Source: Ischnura elegans
Lineage: Eukaryota; Arthropoda; Insecta; Odonata; Coenagrionidae
Reading direction: 5' to 3'
DNA: 64,000 bases
Assembly (NCBI RefSeq): GCF_921293095.1
Contig: NC_060252.1
Span: 37,882,881-37,946,880 of the forward strand
Numbering within the stretch: position 1 is the first letter of the stretch; each line of letters opens with the position of its first letter. Of the stretch, positions 47,258 through 60,707 are shown piece after piece. The notes under the pieces are model-generated. The model worked only from the letters and a program-made list of their open reading frames with translations, had not been told where the DNA came from and ran no database searches. Position numbers and translations under genes: made by a program.

Positions 47258-49110
47258 ATAACGAATTTTAAAGCGCGGGAAAAACTCCCTCACCCCCCAA
47301 GCCACTGCCGACGAAGCCTCGATGACGTCAAAGGTGCCTAAACATCACGCGAAGCTATTGTTGTGATTGTTTGTAATAGTTGCCAGCAGTTGTGAGAGCT
47401 TCGTTTGTTAGACGTGTTGATTATTTTATATTTAAAGATAAATATCCGACGATAGAGGCTTGGAAGCCCTCGTATTTTGCATTATTTATAATATTAATAT
47501 CTGAGTAAGGGCATAAAATATAAAACTGGAGCAGTTAAACCAAAAATTTGATAATACCTAAATAACATCGTTGTAGGAGTCTGAGCCACGGCCATTGGAA
47601 GGGGGATACGTTAATTGTAAGTTGATGTTATCGATGGCATATCATTCATTAAAGTATGTAATTAGAACGATTTTGATGTTTACTAATGTCCGCTTAGCTT
47701 TTATAAACAATAACTTCATCCGTTTATTCGTAGGTACCGGAGAATTCGTCGTTTAGGACTGTCTGGGCTTGTATTATGGGGAGAATTCCAGTCAATGCAA
47801 CTTTTGCTCGCTGATTGGAGACATCTAGGAACATTTTTGTGCCAAAATAGTGTTATTTTCAACGTGACATCTCCCGTTAAGCTACTGCTAATAATCACAG
47901 TGTCAGTGGTTGTAATGCACAAAGTTTGACAAGGTTGAAAAATATCGGCCAAGAGTTATCAGTGTTCCATAGTGATTGAATTGTAAAAAGTGCTATTACG
48001 CTATCGATAAATGTCTAACAGTAGTGTAAAATTGTCAGTGGCGTGCTAATCTCCGTTGTTCACCGTAGATATGACATTTCACGATCACGCTATTGAAATA
48101 AAAACTGTGTGTGAAGTTTGTTATTCCATTATTTCAACGAATAGTAGTGAGAAATGTCACCTGTGTCACTTGTGTGGGCTAATTTAAGGGTTTAAATCAG
48201 TGAATAAATAGTTGTATTCATCATAACGAGTTCTGTTATTGTAAGTTGTACGTGATGAATATAAGAATGTGATAGTGACATCCAGTTTTTGGTAAGAGTA
48301 TTTGCCTATTTCCCACTATATTTTTATGGTATATGCTAGTATATTGTTTATGGATTTACCTATATTATTGAAATAGGTTGTAGCTTGTGTGTGTGTTGGC
48401 AGCGGAACCGATTCGCGATCTCACATGTGGATTGTGTGCAGACTGTTTTGCTGTGAATCCGTACCGTAGGACGGATAGGACTACCTTCTCCGTTAATCCG
48501 GCGTTGCCAAATTCAACAGCACAGCTTACTCTAACGTCAACAGCACAGCTTACGATCGTTATCCTCCAGTATTACAAGTTTCTTTTACAACTCGATTAGC
48601 CGCCGACGTATAGCAATAATTTGTCTTAACAAATTCCATGAGGGTCGTGGCATCAATTTTTGGTGTCCTAAAAAAAGGCTGGTGTCCTAACACCCCATGC
48701 CACACGCCTTTTAGGCGGCTTGCGGGGGTAATATGTAGACGTAGATGAATTTCAGGTGTACTATTCGAACGAGTGGCAACGTTATCATCCATTTTTCTGA
48801 TAACCAAAACACACGAAGTGAAACGCTTGTACTTCATCATCCCGATGCCGCATTATTAATATCCCAAGTAATAATCTAGGCACAATAGCAATAGGAAAAC
48901 TTGCCCAAGAATAACAGAACAAAATAAAGTGACGATGAGCGGCTAAATACTCCCTCAAAACAAATTTTACACCATGCGCTCAGCGAATTTCCCTACTCCC
49001 TACGGTTGTTTAGGCACCTATGACGTCACGCCTGGCCTCGGCAACGCTCGGGTGTCTTCGCGCAGTGGTCGGCTCAGAGAAATTTTTCTCGATTTTAAAT
49101 GCAATTTTTT
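47258..49110. mobile_element. Possible 1.85-kb element with diverged inverted ends
   Basis: AATTTTAAAGCGCGGGAAAAAC and GATGACGTCAAAGGTGCCTAA near 47265-47345 are inversely related to a segment near 49000-49110 (TTAGGCACCTATGACGTCAC, then CAGAGAAATTTTTCTCGATT). The interior lacks a recognisable transposase. The ends diverge past about 100 bp, so this could instead be two independent copies in opposite orientation. Confidence 0.4.
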
Positions 49111-52100
49111 AATTTCTTTTGATGTTGAATGGAGAAACTGAAGGTATTTTTGCGAGCTAATGTATCTTTTTGACTTATACAAAATAGTTTTTAGAGCAAT
49201 CTACGACCCATGCAAGTTCCTCATTTGACGAAATGATGAAACACATCACAGCTTCTCATTTCTTATTGCCAAAGTAGATTTAGTGCAAACCATTGAAAGT
49301 AGTCATTAATAGACAAAGGAATTAATTGTGAAGCTCGTGTCATCTCTGGATTGGTAGTGATTTTGATCACATTTTTATTCCTAATTTTTTCTCATACGAG
49401 CTTGGTGAGGCATTCCATAAAAATATCTCTCATTTACGTTATTAAGTCTGTTTTTGCCAATAAAGGTGCTCAACTTAGCTGCGTCTCTTAGTAAGTACTG
49501 AATATTTCATAGAATTGAAATTTATTGGAATATTTCATGGAATTGAAAGTAAAATAGTAAAAAGAAAGATTATCACAATCCTGAGGTAAACGATGTAAAT
49601 ATTTGATAAAATGTTTTAAGATCTGCTTTATTTTGGACTAATCGCGATTTTGTCATCAATTAAGATGGTTAAATGTATGCCCAAACGTTCAATTTTCCGA
49701 AAAGCATCGCAAGGTTCTCAAGAGTACGATTTTTTAATTTGGTACAGGAAGGCAACTAGGCATATGAGTGTTTATAATCATCTGAGCCAGGAATAGGTGC
49801 CATGAATTGTGATGAAATTTTCTATTGATTTGGATAGTTATGTGAACAAATCTTAATTACGTATCTTATTTGCTTAGTGGTAGTTGTGGGATGTAGTATT
49901 GTGGCATATTTATACCGGAACCTAGTGCTAGTTCTGGTGAGGATTTTGCACAGGAGACAAACTTATTAGCAAGATAAAGGAGAGTGCGTTTTGGAACCTC
50001 TAGTTCAGCTCCTGTTCTGATCGGTGGCAACTTACTTATATTGTAATCCCCTCTGCAGCTTTCGGTCAGAGCATTCTGAAGTAGGTAATCGTTTCTCCCT
50101 TTGCCCATCCTTTACTTCCCTAATTATTCTTTCCTCAAATCTGAATCACGCAATCATTTTTTTCCCCGAAGAACAGCTCCAGCGATCGCTCCAATGATAG
50201 CAGAAAAATTACAGTTTCACGCGATGATATTCCGCGATGGATCCAGGGATGGAAATCTCATCCCTTTCTCCGTCGCATAAACTATCGCTGGCAACGTCCT
50301 TCAGCCGATCAGAACGCGTGGTCGGTGACAGCGGTTTTAACGCCGCGCTTGTCTATTAATTGAATAACTGTTGAAAATACGGCACGTGTCGGAAAAAGGG
50401 ACGGTGGGAATGGCCGTATGATTCAGAAAATGATGAATCGAGCGATCACTCTTTTGATCCCTGAAAACATATCGCTTGAGCTATCATTCTGAGGGACGGA
50501 AAAAATGACCTTGTGATTCAGACTTTAGTGATTAGTCGACCATTTATTTATGATGGTTGCAATCTTAGTCATTGGTCTCATTATAAATTTATCAATCACA
50601 TTGACGGTAGCAGCGAGAAATACGCAAGTCTTGAAATAAAGCTCATGTTAGGGAGAGTGATAACGGACTGCGTAGAATGCCAACTAGCGGAAAGTTTTCG
50701 AATAAAATGCGAGCAAAGCTTCATGGTACCCCTACCTTTTCCACGCAATAGTGCTATTTGATAGGTGTATTTGCGCGGGAAACCGCTCTGGGAACTTGTA
50801 AGGTTCTATCCACTGTTACATTCGTATAAATTTGTTTATATATAATATATATTTATGGGGGTCTGAGGGTCATATTTATATTTCATATTCAGCCAATTCG
50901 GTAGTGATCCCTCACCTTTACAAGTCTAACCAATTATCGAGTTGAAAAAACTAGAAAATAAAATTTAATCCTGAAAGAAGGTCAATGTCATAAAATTTGG
51001 AACTTACTGTCATAGCTCGCTACTTCATTTATCGCAAGGTCCGTAGTTAGAAAAATTCTGCTGCCCTAATTCCGAGCTCGCGTTTTCGCAAATTCAAAAA
51101 CATGCTCAGTTCTAACCTGCACAATGACGTGCCCCGTGTAAAATGGCCTAAAAAGCTTATCCTCTGAGCATTTCGGGGAGGTGTGGGGTAGGTTCCTCCA
51201 TCCCCAAGCCTAGACCCATCACCCTGTATTTTTATCACGCCTCAGCCGACTTAAATTCTGCGCTTCCCAAAGACGTGGCTCTCAGATTGAAAAACTGCCG
51301 CTTTTGAAAAATGAGCGACTCCAAGCCATTAACTTCGCGCTCCTGTCTCCACGTTGGCTCCTGGTTAACGAGTCAAAATATCCCATAAACTGCGTCGAAA
51401 AAAAATCCCTGGAGCCCTCGTATTTCTGAAGTCCGACCGACGTTTGATGCGAGCCCTCTTGATAGCTTGATATTTGGGCGCCCGCAAAAATCCATTTGTT
51501 GCTGCTCGTTGCCCAACAATTTTCATCAACCTGTTCCGCCAAAATCCACTCCGGCATTTTCATATTTCCTTGCCATCATTTAAATACCAAAGGTTATTCC
51601 GCACTCAGGAATTCGTTGTGCAACAACACGCCGGCTTCTTTCCTTCTATCTCTCTCCCTGCGTCTCATTTCTTTATTGTGGTCGCGTCCCTTCGTGTTTC
51701 TCCTCCAAATTTGGCTTCCCTCCGTTTTTCCTCTTGTGCAATTTGTAATCCGGCTCTACCTCGACGTTACTCTCGGCCAAGATGCGTGGCTGCTCTAAAA
51801 ACGCTCTGAATGCATGGCTCTTTTTTTTTTAAATGGGCGTTTCCTGTGAAGCGGCATATATTTATTGAGCGTTTTCGATGATAGGCTTGGCTTAAAGGGA
51901 TGGTAACCGTCTATTAGTCGGACAGTTAGTGTCTGCAGTAATAGACGGTGGAAAGATAATAGTTGGAGGCGGGAAATGTGATGCATTCTACACCTTCTCG
52001 ACTGACGCACTGCGTGGGGTCAAAATATTCATGCATGAGTGAGCATTGATCGGAATAGAACATGTATGTACCTTAGCCTATCGCCATTTCTTAATAGATT

Positions 52101-53884
52101 CATAAATACTAAACCAGAGTTCCATAAATTAGATACCATAGAATGAAGTTACAATTAACGTGAGTGCTCTTTCAACTTACCTACGGAAAACATTTTATGT
52201 AAATGTCCAATTAGAGTGCATGAGGAATGATTAGCAGAGAGATAAGCCTAAAATATGTCAATGAAAAACTATGTATGAGTAGTGGGATGAAATAACCGGG
52301 AAGTTATGAGGAAAATTCAATATGTTTTTGAGAATAATCATAATAGCAATTAGAATGAGGACTATAATTTCATAAAAAATCACGACGGCATGGTAAATTG
52401 AAGATAAACTTATAAATTATGTCAAAAGATGTTATCTGAAGCCTATTGATGTAAAATTTTTCTTATGAGAAGGAAGTCGGACTTAGTAAAAGTGATATTT
52501 GGTGTATAGAAAGGCAATAGAATTGTCCATAGGATTGGTGGGAGCTTATAGCGCACCGAACTTAAGTTGACCATATATTACGTATCGATATAGTGGTGCT
52601 ATTCGCCATAAATCGCCATTCTCTGGTTCAAATACACATTGTTTGTTTTTTCCTGTTGTTCCATGTTGTTCATTTCACTCAAATTTCCCTTGCGTTCAGT
52701 TATATTGTATTTACCCGTTAATGCCTTTTAAGTCACCTCTGGATTCTGAAATATCTAATTGATGTGGAGATTGATCTTAACCCGACGTGTAAAAAGAACA
52801 GTTGTTTCTATAGTCATATCCGTCAATTAAAGGTTGATTGTTGATATAGTTAGAATTGGAATCTTAAAAATACTCATTCGTTATGAAATACGTTGAATGA
52901 AGTTGTATGCTTTGTTTACTCTTTATTCATATACTTCTTTCTTTTACCATTATTGAATCTTAAACTATTTGCCTTACTATTGTTCAATCATATTTCGCGG
53001 AGTTTACATTTTCACTAACCTCTGCGATGCATAATTCTTATTGGTATGTGCAGCTCACTCTACCGGGGACAATATCAGAGTTATTTTATGAATGTTGCTT
53101 TGACGTGAAATAGGACTTGGTTCACCGTTCGTAAAGCTTATGTGCGCGTACACGCTACATGAGGAAATTCCCTTGCGAGGAAATTAAATACCGTTGATCG
53201 TGGTTTATTGAGGGACTGACTTCTGCCAAATGAGTATTTCTTCCGCGTTAAGCGCCCAGGTGATAGTGACCAAAGTAAATAAAATGAAAGAGACTAAGCC
53301 GGTTTGTTTTTTTTCCTCTCCCCAGCATTTACCGTGGTGTTTGGACGCTTTCCAACCTAAGACGCGGTTCCCATTCATAATTTGCATCGCCACCTCCTTT
53401 GCATTTCTTTTTACATCTGATGGGGTGAAGTTGTGTGTGTTTCTTTTAAATCCAACTTCCGCTGTCGTGACTTGTTGCCCTGAGGATCGCTCACAATTAA
53501 AGGGAGAGACATAATACCCAGGGCGTCGGCGCAGACTAAGCATGTGGGGCCCCGCCTACCCGATATTGCAGACCAAGAGTCTTTCGTGTGAGGGTGTCGG
53601 GTGAGAGAGAAAGCTTGTGATGAAATCCCTTATCCAAAAGATGCATTAGAATCTCTGGACCTCCCTCGCTTGCTCTGAGCTTTTGAATCATTGTACACAC
53701 TGGTGGGAGTAATTAAATGTATTCATAATTCACGATGAGGCGATAAATCCCGAAGTTATGAAATCTAAATTTGAATGTGGCAGAATGTGGCCTTTCCGTA
53801 GTATTCGAATTAAATATAGGCGTAGGCCATTTAATTCCGGTGTTTTGTCCCTATGATTACATGTTGGTGAAATGCAGTGAAGGG
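49111..53884. other. Intergenic, no gene recognised
   Basis: Open frames on both strands (for example 51282-51563 minus, 51474-51809 plus, 53205-53543 minus) overlap one another and show no recognisable domain. A family A MITE end (GTGCCCCGTGTAAAATGGCC) lies near 51130-51150. Confidence 0.35.
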
Positions 53885-54110
53885 GGATCGGGTTGCTGTG
53901 CTGGTTAGAGTGTTGGCTTTCCACCCCGTGGGCTCGGGTTCAAATACCGGCGTTGGCGGAGAATTTTCTGAGACTGCCATATCTCTGTTTGTATGTTGTG
54001 TGGAGGACATGTCGAGCGCAAAAATCCGTCCGTCGGATGGGACGTTAAGCCGTAGTCCCCGTGGCGCCTTTCGTTAGGAGCGGGTTAATGCCGACGCCGG
54101 GTTTCTTACC
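53885..54110 (+). mobile_element. tRNA-derived SINE, copy 2
   Basis: The head shows box A-like TGGTTAGAGTGTTGGC and box B GGGTTCAAATACC at about 53936-53948. The body carries CCGTCGGATGGGACGTTAAG, a GGCGCCTTTCGTTAGGAGC block and ends GCCGACGCCGGGTTTCTTAC. The same body occurs inverted at 14625-14830 and in the spacer of 38712-39255. The apparent open frame 53877-54077 is incidental. Confidence 0.8.
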
Positions 54111-54111
54111 A

Positions 54112-56733
54112 CCCTTTTTTCATACCCTTCCCTCACGGCGCGTATGACCTCAGCTGTCGGTCGCCTCCTCCAAATACCACCAGTTTGTAGTTAGAGAGTG
54201 ATATTACTTTACGTAGAATCATATAAAAATTGTTTCATTTTAAAAAGTTGATCTCTTTTTTCATACGATGAATTAAAAATTTAAACCCATTCTCTCTCCT
54301 AATTAATTTTTGAAATTTATTTAGCAGTGCGAGTAATTTAGCATAGGAAGAATTATTTCTAAGCACTTTAAAGCGACCAAATGAATTGAATTGGTTGTCC
54401 TACTTCATAGATTTTCCCTAAATGCCAAAGATGTGCCGAAAGTTTTTTTAATTTGCTTCTTTTAAGATAATTTATTTCTCAACAAATTATATTTCTAGGT
54501 ATCGCAAACAAAACTTTTAGCCGTCAAGGTGTTTAAAGTGGACGACCAGAAACTTCTAGCTTGTGCAACGATGCATTAAGCGGCTTGGAATAGATTGTGA
54601 AAAGCGGATATGTTTCTAAACTCAAAATAAGAAAATTCGTTCCTTTATGCGTTTATAAGGGACATTTTTTACTGATTAAAGTGCTATAAATACAAATATT
54701 ACGCTATGGTATAGTCATAGACGATATAAAAATAAGGATACTTGGATTAATGTGAAGATTAGCTTTTCAACTGAGCCATTTAAACAGTAACATCTGGTTA
54801 CTAACAATTTTAAACGCTTCTTATAGATACTTAAACTGCTGATGATAAATTAGAATATGGATTCCATTTATACTAAGAATCCGAAACGTTAGTCATTGAA
54901 ATATTGACCTGTTATTTTCGTTTAGCCTCTGCGTTGTAAAGCCGAAAGAAAATTAGAGCAGTTTGCTTACATTTTGCGGCCCAGAGAATCTCTCTGCGCG
55001 GGTTGTCAAGTAGTAAAATAGGGCATTAAATTTGATGATAAAAATTGGATAAATAATTTCAGTTAAATACAATAGTTTTTTTTTCAAAGAAGCTGCATTT
55101 TATGTGATTAAGGAATCTTTGTGACTTGCAAAAGGCTTGGAATTAAAAAATCTTCTCTAAAAGTCATTAATTCTGAAGAACAACTACAGGGAGTTTAGCA
55201 GAATCTTTTTCTAATTTTTAGTAATGTCTCTCACTCATTGATTTAACCCAAAGATACGTTTATCGTAACCTACAAGGTACCGTGCAAGCCACCACCAGTG
55301 TGTTTGGTATGGGGTGATTCAACGCCAGGCATTCATCACTTAGCCTTCACTTAGCCTAGCCTTAATCAGAAACGCGCTCGCTTTCCGGACACAGGCCAAG
55401 CACCCAGGACAACGGTGCGCCATCAGACCAGAAATTAGAAGATTGCTAAGGACTCGAACATGCTATCCACGAATATTACTCAAGGAGATCCTCAAGTCGG
55501 CCTGTAAATGTGTTGTCACCCACCGCGCCTTTAAATGGGTTTACAAAAGTCGCCACCCGCGTCGCTGGCGGACAAATTCATCCGAATTTTCACGGGGAAA
55601 TAAAGTATTATCAGGGGTATGAACCGAAATTTATACATATTTTTACGTGATTTATCAAATTCCTACCTTTTTAATGCTATTCCTCGCAATTGCAAACATT
55701 ATAGCGCAAAATATTGGAAAAAAGTGGATCGCATTGCAGTCGTCACCGCACCGCGAACATTTTTGAAAACCGATTAAAATGCGACCGAAGTGGCAACAGA
55801 AATCAGCCTTCTGTGTGATGGAATTGGGCCTCCTCTATGCAGTCCCCTTGATTCTATCATCCAAATAAAACTACTTGTTATTAATAGAATAATTCATTGC
55901 ACAATAAGAAACTAAATTGTAGACAGTTATTTGCCCTCGGGCTCAACAGATATCGGAATTAGCCAAAAATTTAACATTGGGCCAGCAAACATTTCGAGGA
56001 TTTTGTCAGAGGGTGTGCGAAGCCTTCACCCGGGATGTGAGTCCAGGACCCATCTCCCCGGGACAGCTGAGACGCCTAATAATGAGATTACAGGTGCTTC
56101 TGTTTAAGATTAATAATATTTAAAGTCACCATCCGAATAACCCTGCCGAGTAGTCTTCTCTTGGGAGGACGACGAAGCGAATGCAAAGAGTAAGTTGTCT
56201 GCTCCATATCCACGGGGCTGTCGTAAAACATTTTAAAAAAATTTTTTAAACCCGTTTTTATCCCGCCTCTAAGGCTCGCGCTTGCGTATTTCCACCGATT
56301 TTGAATCGAGTTATCAACCGTCTAGGACATCCGGTGTAACAAAATTAAATTCGTCTTGAGAGTTTCAATCTTATTACCCCTAGGATGCGGTCGGAGGAGA
56401 TCGAGAAAGGAACACATCCGCCATTCGAAATGGCGCCTTCGAAATAGCCATTTCCTTCACCAAGCGCCCCGCTGGGCAATTTCAGCCGTTGGCCTATCAC
56501 TTAAAACCCAACAGGGGGGGCTATTCGAGAGGAGGGAGGGGGGGGGGGTTGTTGAGTCTGTGGAGTGGACTGTGCAGAAAGCAAGCCGCTTTGAAATGAG
56601 CGGATGTTTGGGTAATTACCCTCGCGTGGACTAGTCGATATTATTTTGCTTTGCGAAGCCGAATGGACCTCGTCCCGCTATTTCGCACCGCGTCTTACGA
56701 TAGTAAGATGCTCAGAAGCGGATCTTGGGGTGC
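54112..56733. other. Intergenic, no gene recognised
   Basis: No supported frame. A GC-richer patch near 55300-55610 and a 10-G tract near 56529-56538 were noticed but not assigned. Confidence 0.35.
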
Positions 56734-56734
56734 A

Positions 56735-57045
56735 GGGGCGCAGCTAGGTATTAAGGCTGGGGGGGTTTAGGTGCAACTAATACCGGGGTGTGTGGGGGTA
56801 TGGAATACCCACCAGGATAAACTCTAGGTGTGAGATTAATAAATTGCAGAATTTAAAGATAAATGGTTCAAAATGGTGAGTTTTACGGCTTTCTGAGGGA
56901 TATTTTATCAATACTTACACTATTCTATTAGCAATATCAATCCAATGAAGTAAAATGGATTAAACTTAAAAATTTCTAAGAGCTCTAGGGGGAGCTTTGG
57001 GAGATTTTATCCCCCAAAACCCCCCCTCGCTGCGTCACTGTTTGG
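56735..57045 (+). mobile_element. Repeat family C, copy 2
   Basis: It starts GCAGGGGCGCAGCTAGGTAT with a following G tract and ends CCCCCCCTCGCTGCGTCACTG. Inside, GGTGTGTGGGGGTATGGAATAC and AAATGGTTCAAAATGGTGAG are matched in inverse by the copy at 42228-42515. The ends are weakly inverted. Non-coding. Confidence 0.6.
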
Positions 57046-57859
57046 GTGAGAAAAGAAAAAAAGCTTATGGCTGCGTCTTCTCCTGTGTACTCTTCAGAGT
57101 ACACTCTCATTCATCTAGAGTTCATTTCAAATATCTTTGCAACTGAGGGGTATGCCCAAGGGTTTTTTGGGGGTGAGGGTGGAGGCCACGTGACTTCATG
57201 AAAACCAACCAAAATGCGATAGGCGGAGTCTAGAGTGAAGACCTGAAAAGTTGCATCAACCATCTGAGAATGGACGATAATATTCTTGATTATGTCGTAA
57301 CAAATGTAAAATCCTTTATAGAAAAGATTTTCATTCAAGAACGTCTACAAGTGCTTAAGATCGTCTTATGGTCACTGAGATTTGTAGGGACCGGAGAGAG
57401 CTTTAAAAGTCTGCAACACAGAACCCGTGTACCTCACCAACTTCTTTTATAAAAAGTAATTCCATTATATTAAATTTTATAAAAGATATTGTATAAAAGA
57501 AATGTGCTATAATCGAAGACCTAGTGCGGTATCAAAGATATTTATCAAAGAATTTTTTAAAAATTTTTGTGAAATGAACAATTTTTTCCCTGCAAAAATC
57601 TGCTTGGTGAGTGAACGAGCTTGCAAGTTAGTGGGTATTATTGTGTTTTCAATTTAAATTGTTGTATTTCACGCCATTGACATCCTTTCTAACTTCCCGA
57701 ACTTCTCCCCTTATCCTGGGACTATCTGTCCTCATCTTTTTCGCCTAGCAAAGGGGAATTTATTGTTAATTCTTGGGTATTTATTTATTTCAATTTGTCT
57801 TAATTATTTATTTATATACCACAAAAAACAGTTCTATACGGCCTTCTATATCGGGGTTA

Positions 57860-57990
57860 TTAAACTGTTAACAGTTGAAAATACTCAAACAACCATGCCC
57901 TGGGTAGGGGTAACTTACCCAGGTGGGACTCGAACCCGCGACATGTTTGGCAGGCGAGGACTTTACCCCACCGCCACCGAGGCCGGCAAA
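57860..57990 (-). mobile_element. tRNA-derived SINE of a second family
   Basis: Read on the minus strand from 57990: GCCGGCCTCGGTGGCGGTGG (box A region), then GTCGCGGGTTCGAGTCCCAC (box B), then TGGGTAAGTTACCCCTACCC and CAGGGCATGGTTGTTTG. The order of boxes and spacing is tRNA-like, but there is no sound cloverleaf or anticodon arm, so a functional tRNA gene is unlikely. Confidence 0.75.
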
Positions 57991-58109
57991 GAACTTTTAT
58001 AAAAGATTTTAGAATGTAATACGGGCTTATGATCTAATCTATGATATTGAATAAATTCACATCTTCCTACTTCTCTCATGATTGAGTCGTTACCATTAAA
58101 CCTATCATA

Positions 58110-58800
58110 TTTATTTCTTACGGACATCTCGGGACGATGCGTCAGGGACATAAAGACGACCCGAAAACTCGCCGTGGGAATATCGCGGAACTAATTCACT
58201 GGGGACCTGTTTTTCGTCGGGATGCTAATGAAGGAGATAATTTTCATCTCCCTCTCCCGACGAGGAACAAAAGATGTCCGAAAGTGAAACTCTTTTTTCA
58301 GTCTTCTCTTACGAAGGCCTCTGGATTCACGCCTATCCCGACGAACCCGTATCCCGTTCTTCGCTTTATTGCGCGATCCATAGCACCCGCGCGAAACAAA
58401 ACAGGAAAACATCAGCTTGGAAGACTTTTTTCGACTTCCTCCCACCCTCCACAAAATTTTCTCTCCTCACTCACTCCCACCGTTCCATTATGCGTCGACG
58501 ACTCACAACAAAGCACCCAAAGGGGATGAGTTATTGGCTGTCCGCGGTTGGCTCCTTTGCCTCCGCCCCAACGGCCCAGGACCTCTGACTGAACCGGTTG
58601 GCGTTTCGGGGGGACCTCGTTGCGACCTCATTCGGCTTAAGGTCTCTTGTCCCGAGAAAAATACGTGCATGTTTATTTGCGACAGAGGAGGTTTTTAGGG
58701 GAGTGGTGGACAAAATCAGATCATCGACTCCTGAGGGACAAAGACCTCACCATGGCTTCGGCATTGCCCCATTGCAAGGTTCGGTGACACCGATTAGACT
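58110..58800. other. GC/CpG-richer patch, unassigned
   Basis: This segment is richer in CpG than the sequence around it (for example CGGAACTAATTCAC, CCTATCCCGACGAACCCG, GTCGACGACTCACAAC) and shows four overlapping frames of 60-130 codons on both strands, none with a known domain. It could be a promoter, an untranslated exon or an old duplicated host fragment. Confidence 0.3.
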
Positions 58801-59119
58801 TCCATGAATGCCAGGGATTCATGCGAGAAGAAATAATAATTATAATAATTTATTCTTCCAGGCATACATATTTATTACAGGTTATTATATCCATTCAAGG
58901 AAGTAAGGAAGTCTGTAAGGCAATAAGCCTGTGTTTAGGCTAACTTCAAATTTCATAAACTGCGGAAATGAAAACACACAGAACCAAAATACACAATACC
59001 TAGAGAAGAAAAAACATTTTGTGCGTTATAATATCATAACTGAATTGACGGTGAGATGAAATACAAAACATGTAATGTACAACACATATAATGTCGAGTA
59101 TGTTTAATACAATATACCT

Positions 59120-59470
59120 TCACAATAACTTTTCAATGTCATCAAAAGTTATTATCCATTTCTTTATCAACCTTTTGTATTTACCAAAACAATTTGTTTC
59201 TTTAATTGTATTTGGTAGCATATTATAAAATTTTGGTCCCGTGTACAAAAAACTCCTTTTGTACATCGTTACATTAGGCCTGTGCTTAGGGATCGAGAGA
59301 CCTCTACGAAAATGAAGCAACACGTTGTTTAATTTTCCTAGAAAGTACCTGATTATGTTACTAGATACATGCGGATTGCTACCACTGTGGACTTGCCTGC
59401 GGCAATCCATTGCAGAATCACCTACATCAACAGTCAGCAATCTGGAAATTGGTTTGACGCAGCTCTCCAC
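59120..59470 (-). pseudogene. C-terminal end of a non-LTR retrotransposon reverse transcriptase
   Basis: The minus frame ends with SLYTGPKFYNMLP-like sequence: SFLYTGPKFYNMLPNTIKET, then KYKRLIKKWI, before the stop. The basic residues followed by YKRS-LY-GPK-YN-LP pattern is the usual C-terminal tail of Jockey/CR1-type RT proteins. Upstream parts are absent, as expected for a 5'-truncated insertion. Confidence 0.65.
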
Positions 59471-59524
59471 TCAGTTCTCCTGCAAGGTAGTCTTTCAACA
59501 CGTACATAGTTCCTGTGATAATTG

Positions 59525-60230
59525 CTTTTTGGGTTGATACCGCGTTGACTCATTTAGGTGGACGACAGTTTCGGGCTCATTCCAGCTCCCGTCTTCAAGT
59601 CCAAATAATCTGCAGAGTATCTATTCTTTCTTTATATATGAGTAGGTGAGAAGCCTAAGGGTACAAGCGATTTCTTTTTTCTACACTGGGTTAGGTACGG
59701 AAATTAGCTATAGAAAACAAACGAATTCAATTAGATGTTTAGTGGTGCATTTGATTTTCCACTCGATGTCAGCACAGAACATAAACTCACTCGTATCCCT
59801 TGGCAAGCAGGTGCTTGTGTATTTCTTCCAACAATTAATTTTACCTAACTCTGTAGAGAAAAAAATCACTTGTACCCCTTTGCTTCTCAACCGCTCTTAT
59901 AAGGCTAGTCAGGCGCGCTGATTTGTTCGGTTTGAATCCCATTGTTGGAAGAGCCGTTTGAAAGGTGAAGGTAGAGCATAGCTGTCCTCACCTATCGAAG
60001 TTCTTTTCGTGATTCGCTATTTCTATTGCCTCCCTTATCAGCAAAACCTAGAAAATCAGCGCGCGCCTGACTAGCCTTATTTATAAAGAATAGATGCACT
60101 GCAGATCGTTTAGACTCGAAGACGGGAGCTGGAATGCGCCCGAAACTGTCGTCTTCCTAATTGAGTCAACGCGGTATTAACCCGAAATAATTTATCAATT
60201 TAATCATCGCGGAAGCCTCCTTACCATATT
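59525..60230. mobile_element. Penelope-type inverted pair with two facing hammerhead-like motifs
   Basis: The left arm (minus strand 59602-59560) reads GGAC, UUGAAGA, CGGG loop CCC, GAAA, CUGUCGUCC. The right arm (plus strand 60113-60153) reads GACUCGAAGA, CGGG loop CCC, GAAA, CUGUCGUC. Both are followed by GAGTCAACGCGGTAT and AACCC. Inner parts are inverted too (AAGGCTAGTCAGGCGCGCTG near 59902 against CAGCGCGCGCCTGACTAGCC near 60058). The right flank (AATTTATCAATTTAATCATC, GCGGAAGCC) matches that at 46159-46200. No reverse transcriptase is present between the arms. Confidence 0.6.
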
Positions 60231-60707
60231 TCCTCTGCTTAACATCCTTCACTAACCTGCTCTTTGTATTTCATCCGAGGCATTCATCTGCCTTTATTCC
60301 CTTCCACCTGTCTTTCAACGACTGTTCTCATGAGATCATTGTCTCTCATCACGTGACCTATTAATTTGTCCTATCTTCTTCTCAAGGTTAACACAAGACT
60401 TCTCATCTTCATACTTCCACGTTACTCACCGAATTCAGTCGCCAGTTGATTTGAGTGATTCGAAGTACGAAAATTCCAATACAAAACGGTACTGTGGGTC
60501 CCTAGAGATATTGATTCAAACTCCTCTTCCGAGCAAACTTATATCACATAGGCATGAATTAAATTGCTGAATTTTGACACATAACTTGTAAACAGATAAA
60601 TATAGTAAACAAGGATGGATGTAGCGTAAAATATTTTATTACGTATATTTTGCGTATTTTTTCATAAAATATTTTATTTTGCATGCTATACATATTGTTG
60701 CATAATA

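Noticed and set aside
51282-51809. Overlapping frames of 93-111 codons on both strands
   Set aside because: They overlap each other on opposite strands, with no domain or splice support.
57900-57990. Possible functional tRNA gene on the minus strand
   Set aside because: Box A and box B are recognisable, but no cloverleaf with an anticodon arm fits, and the flanking CAGGGCATGG block points to a SINE.
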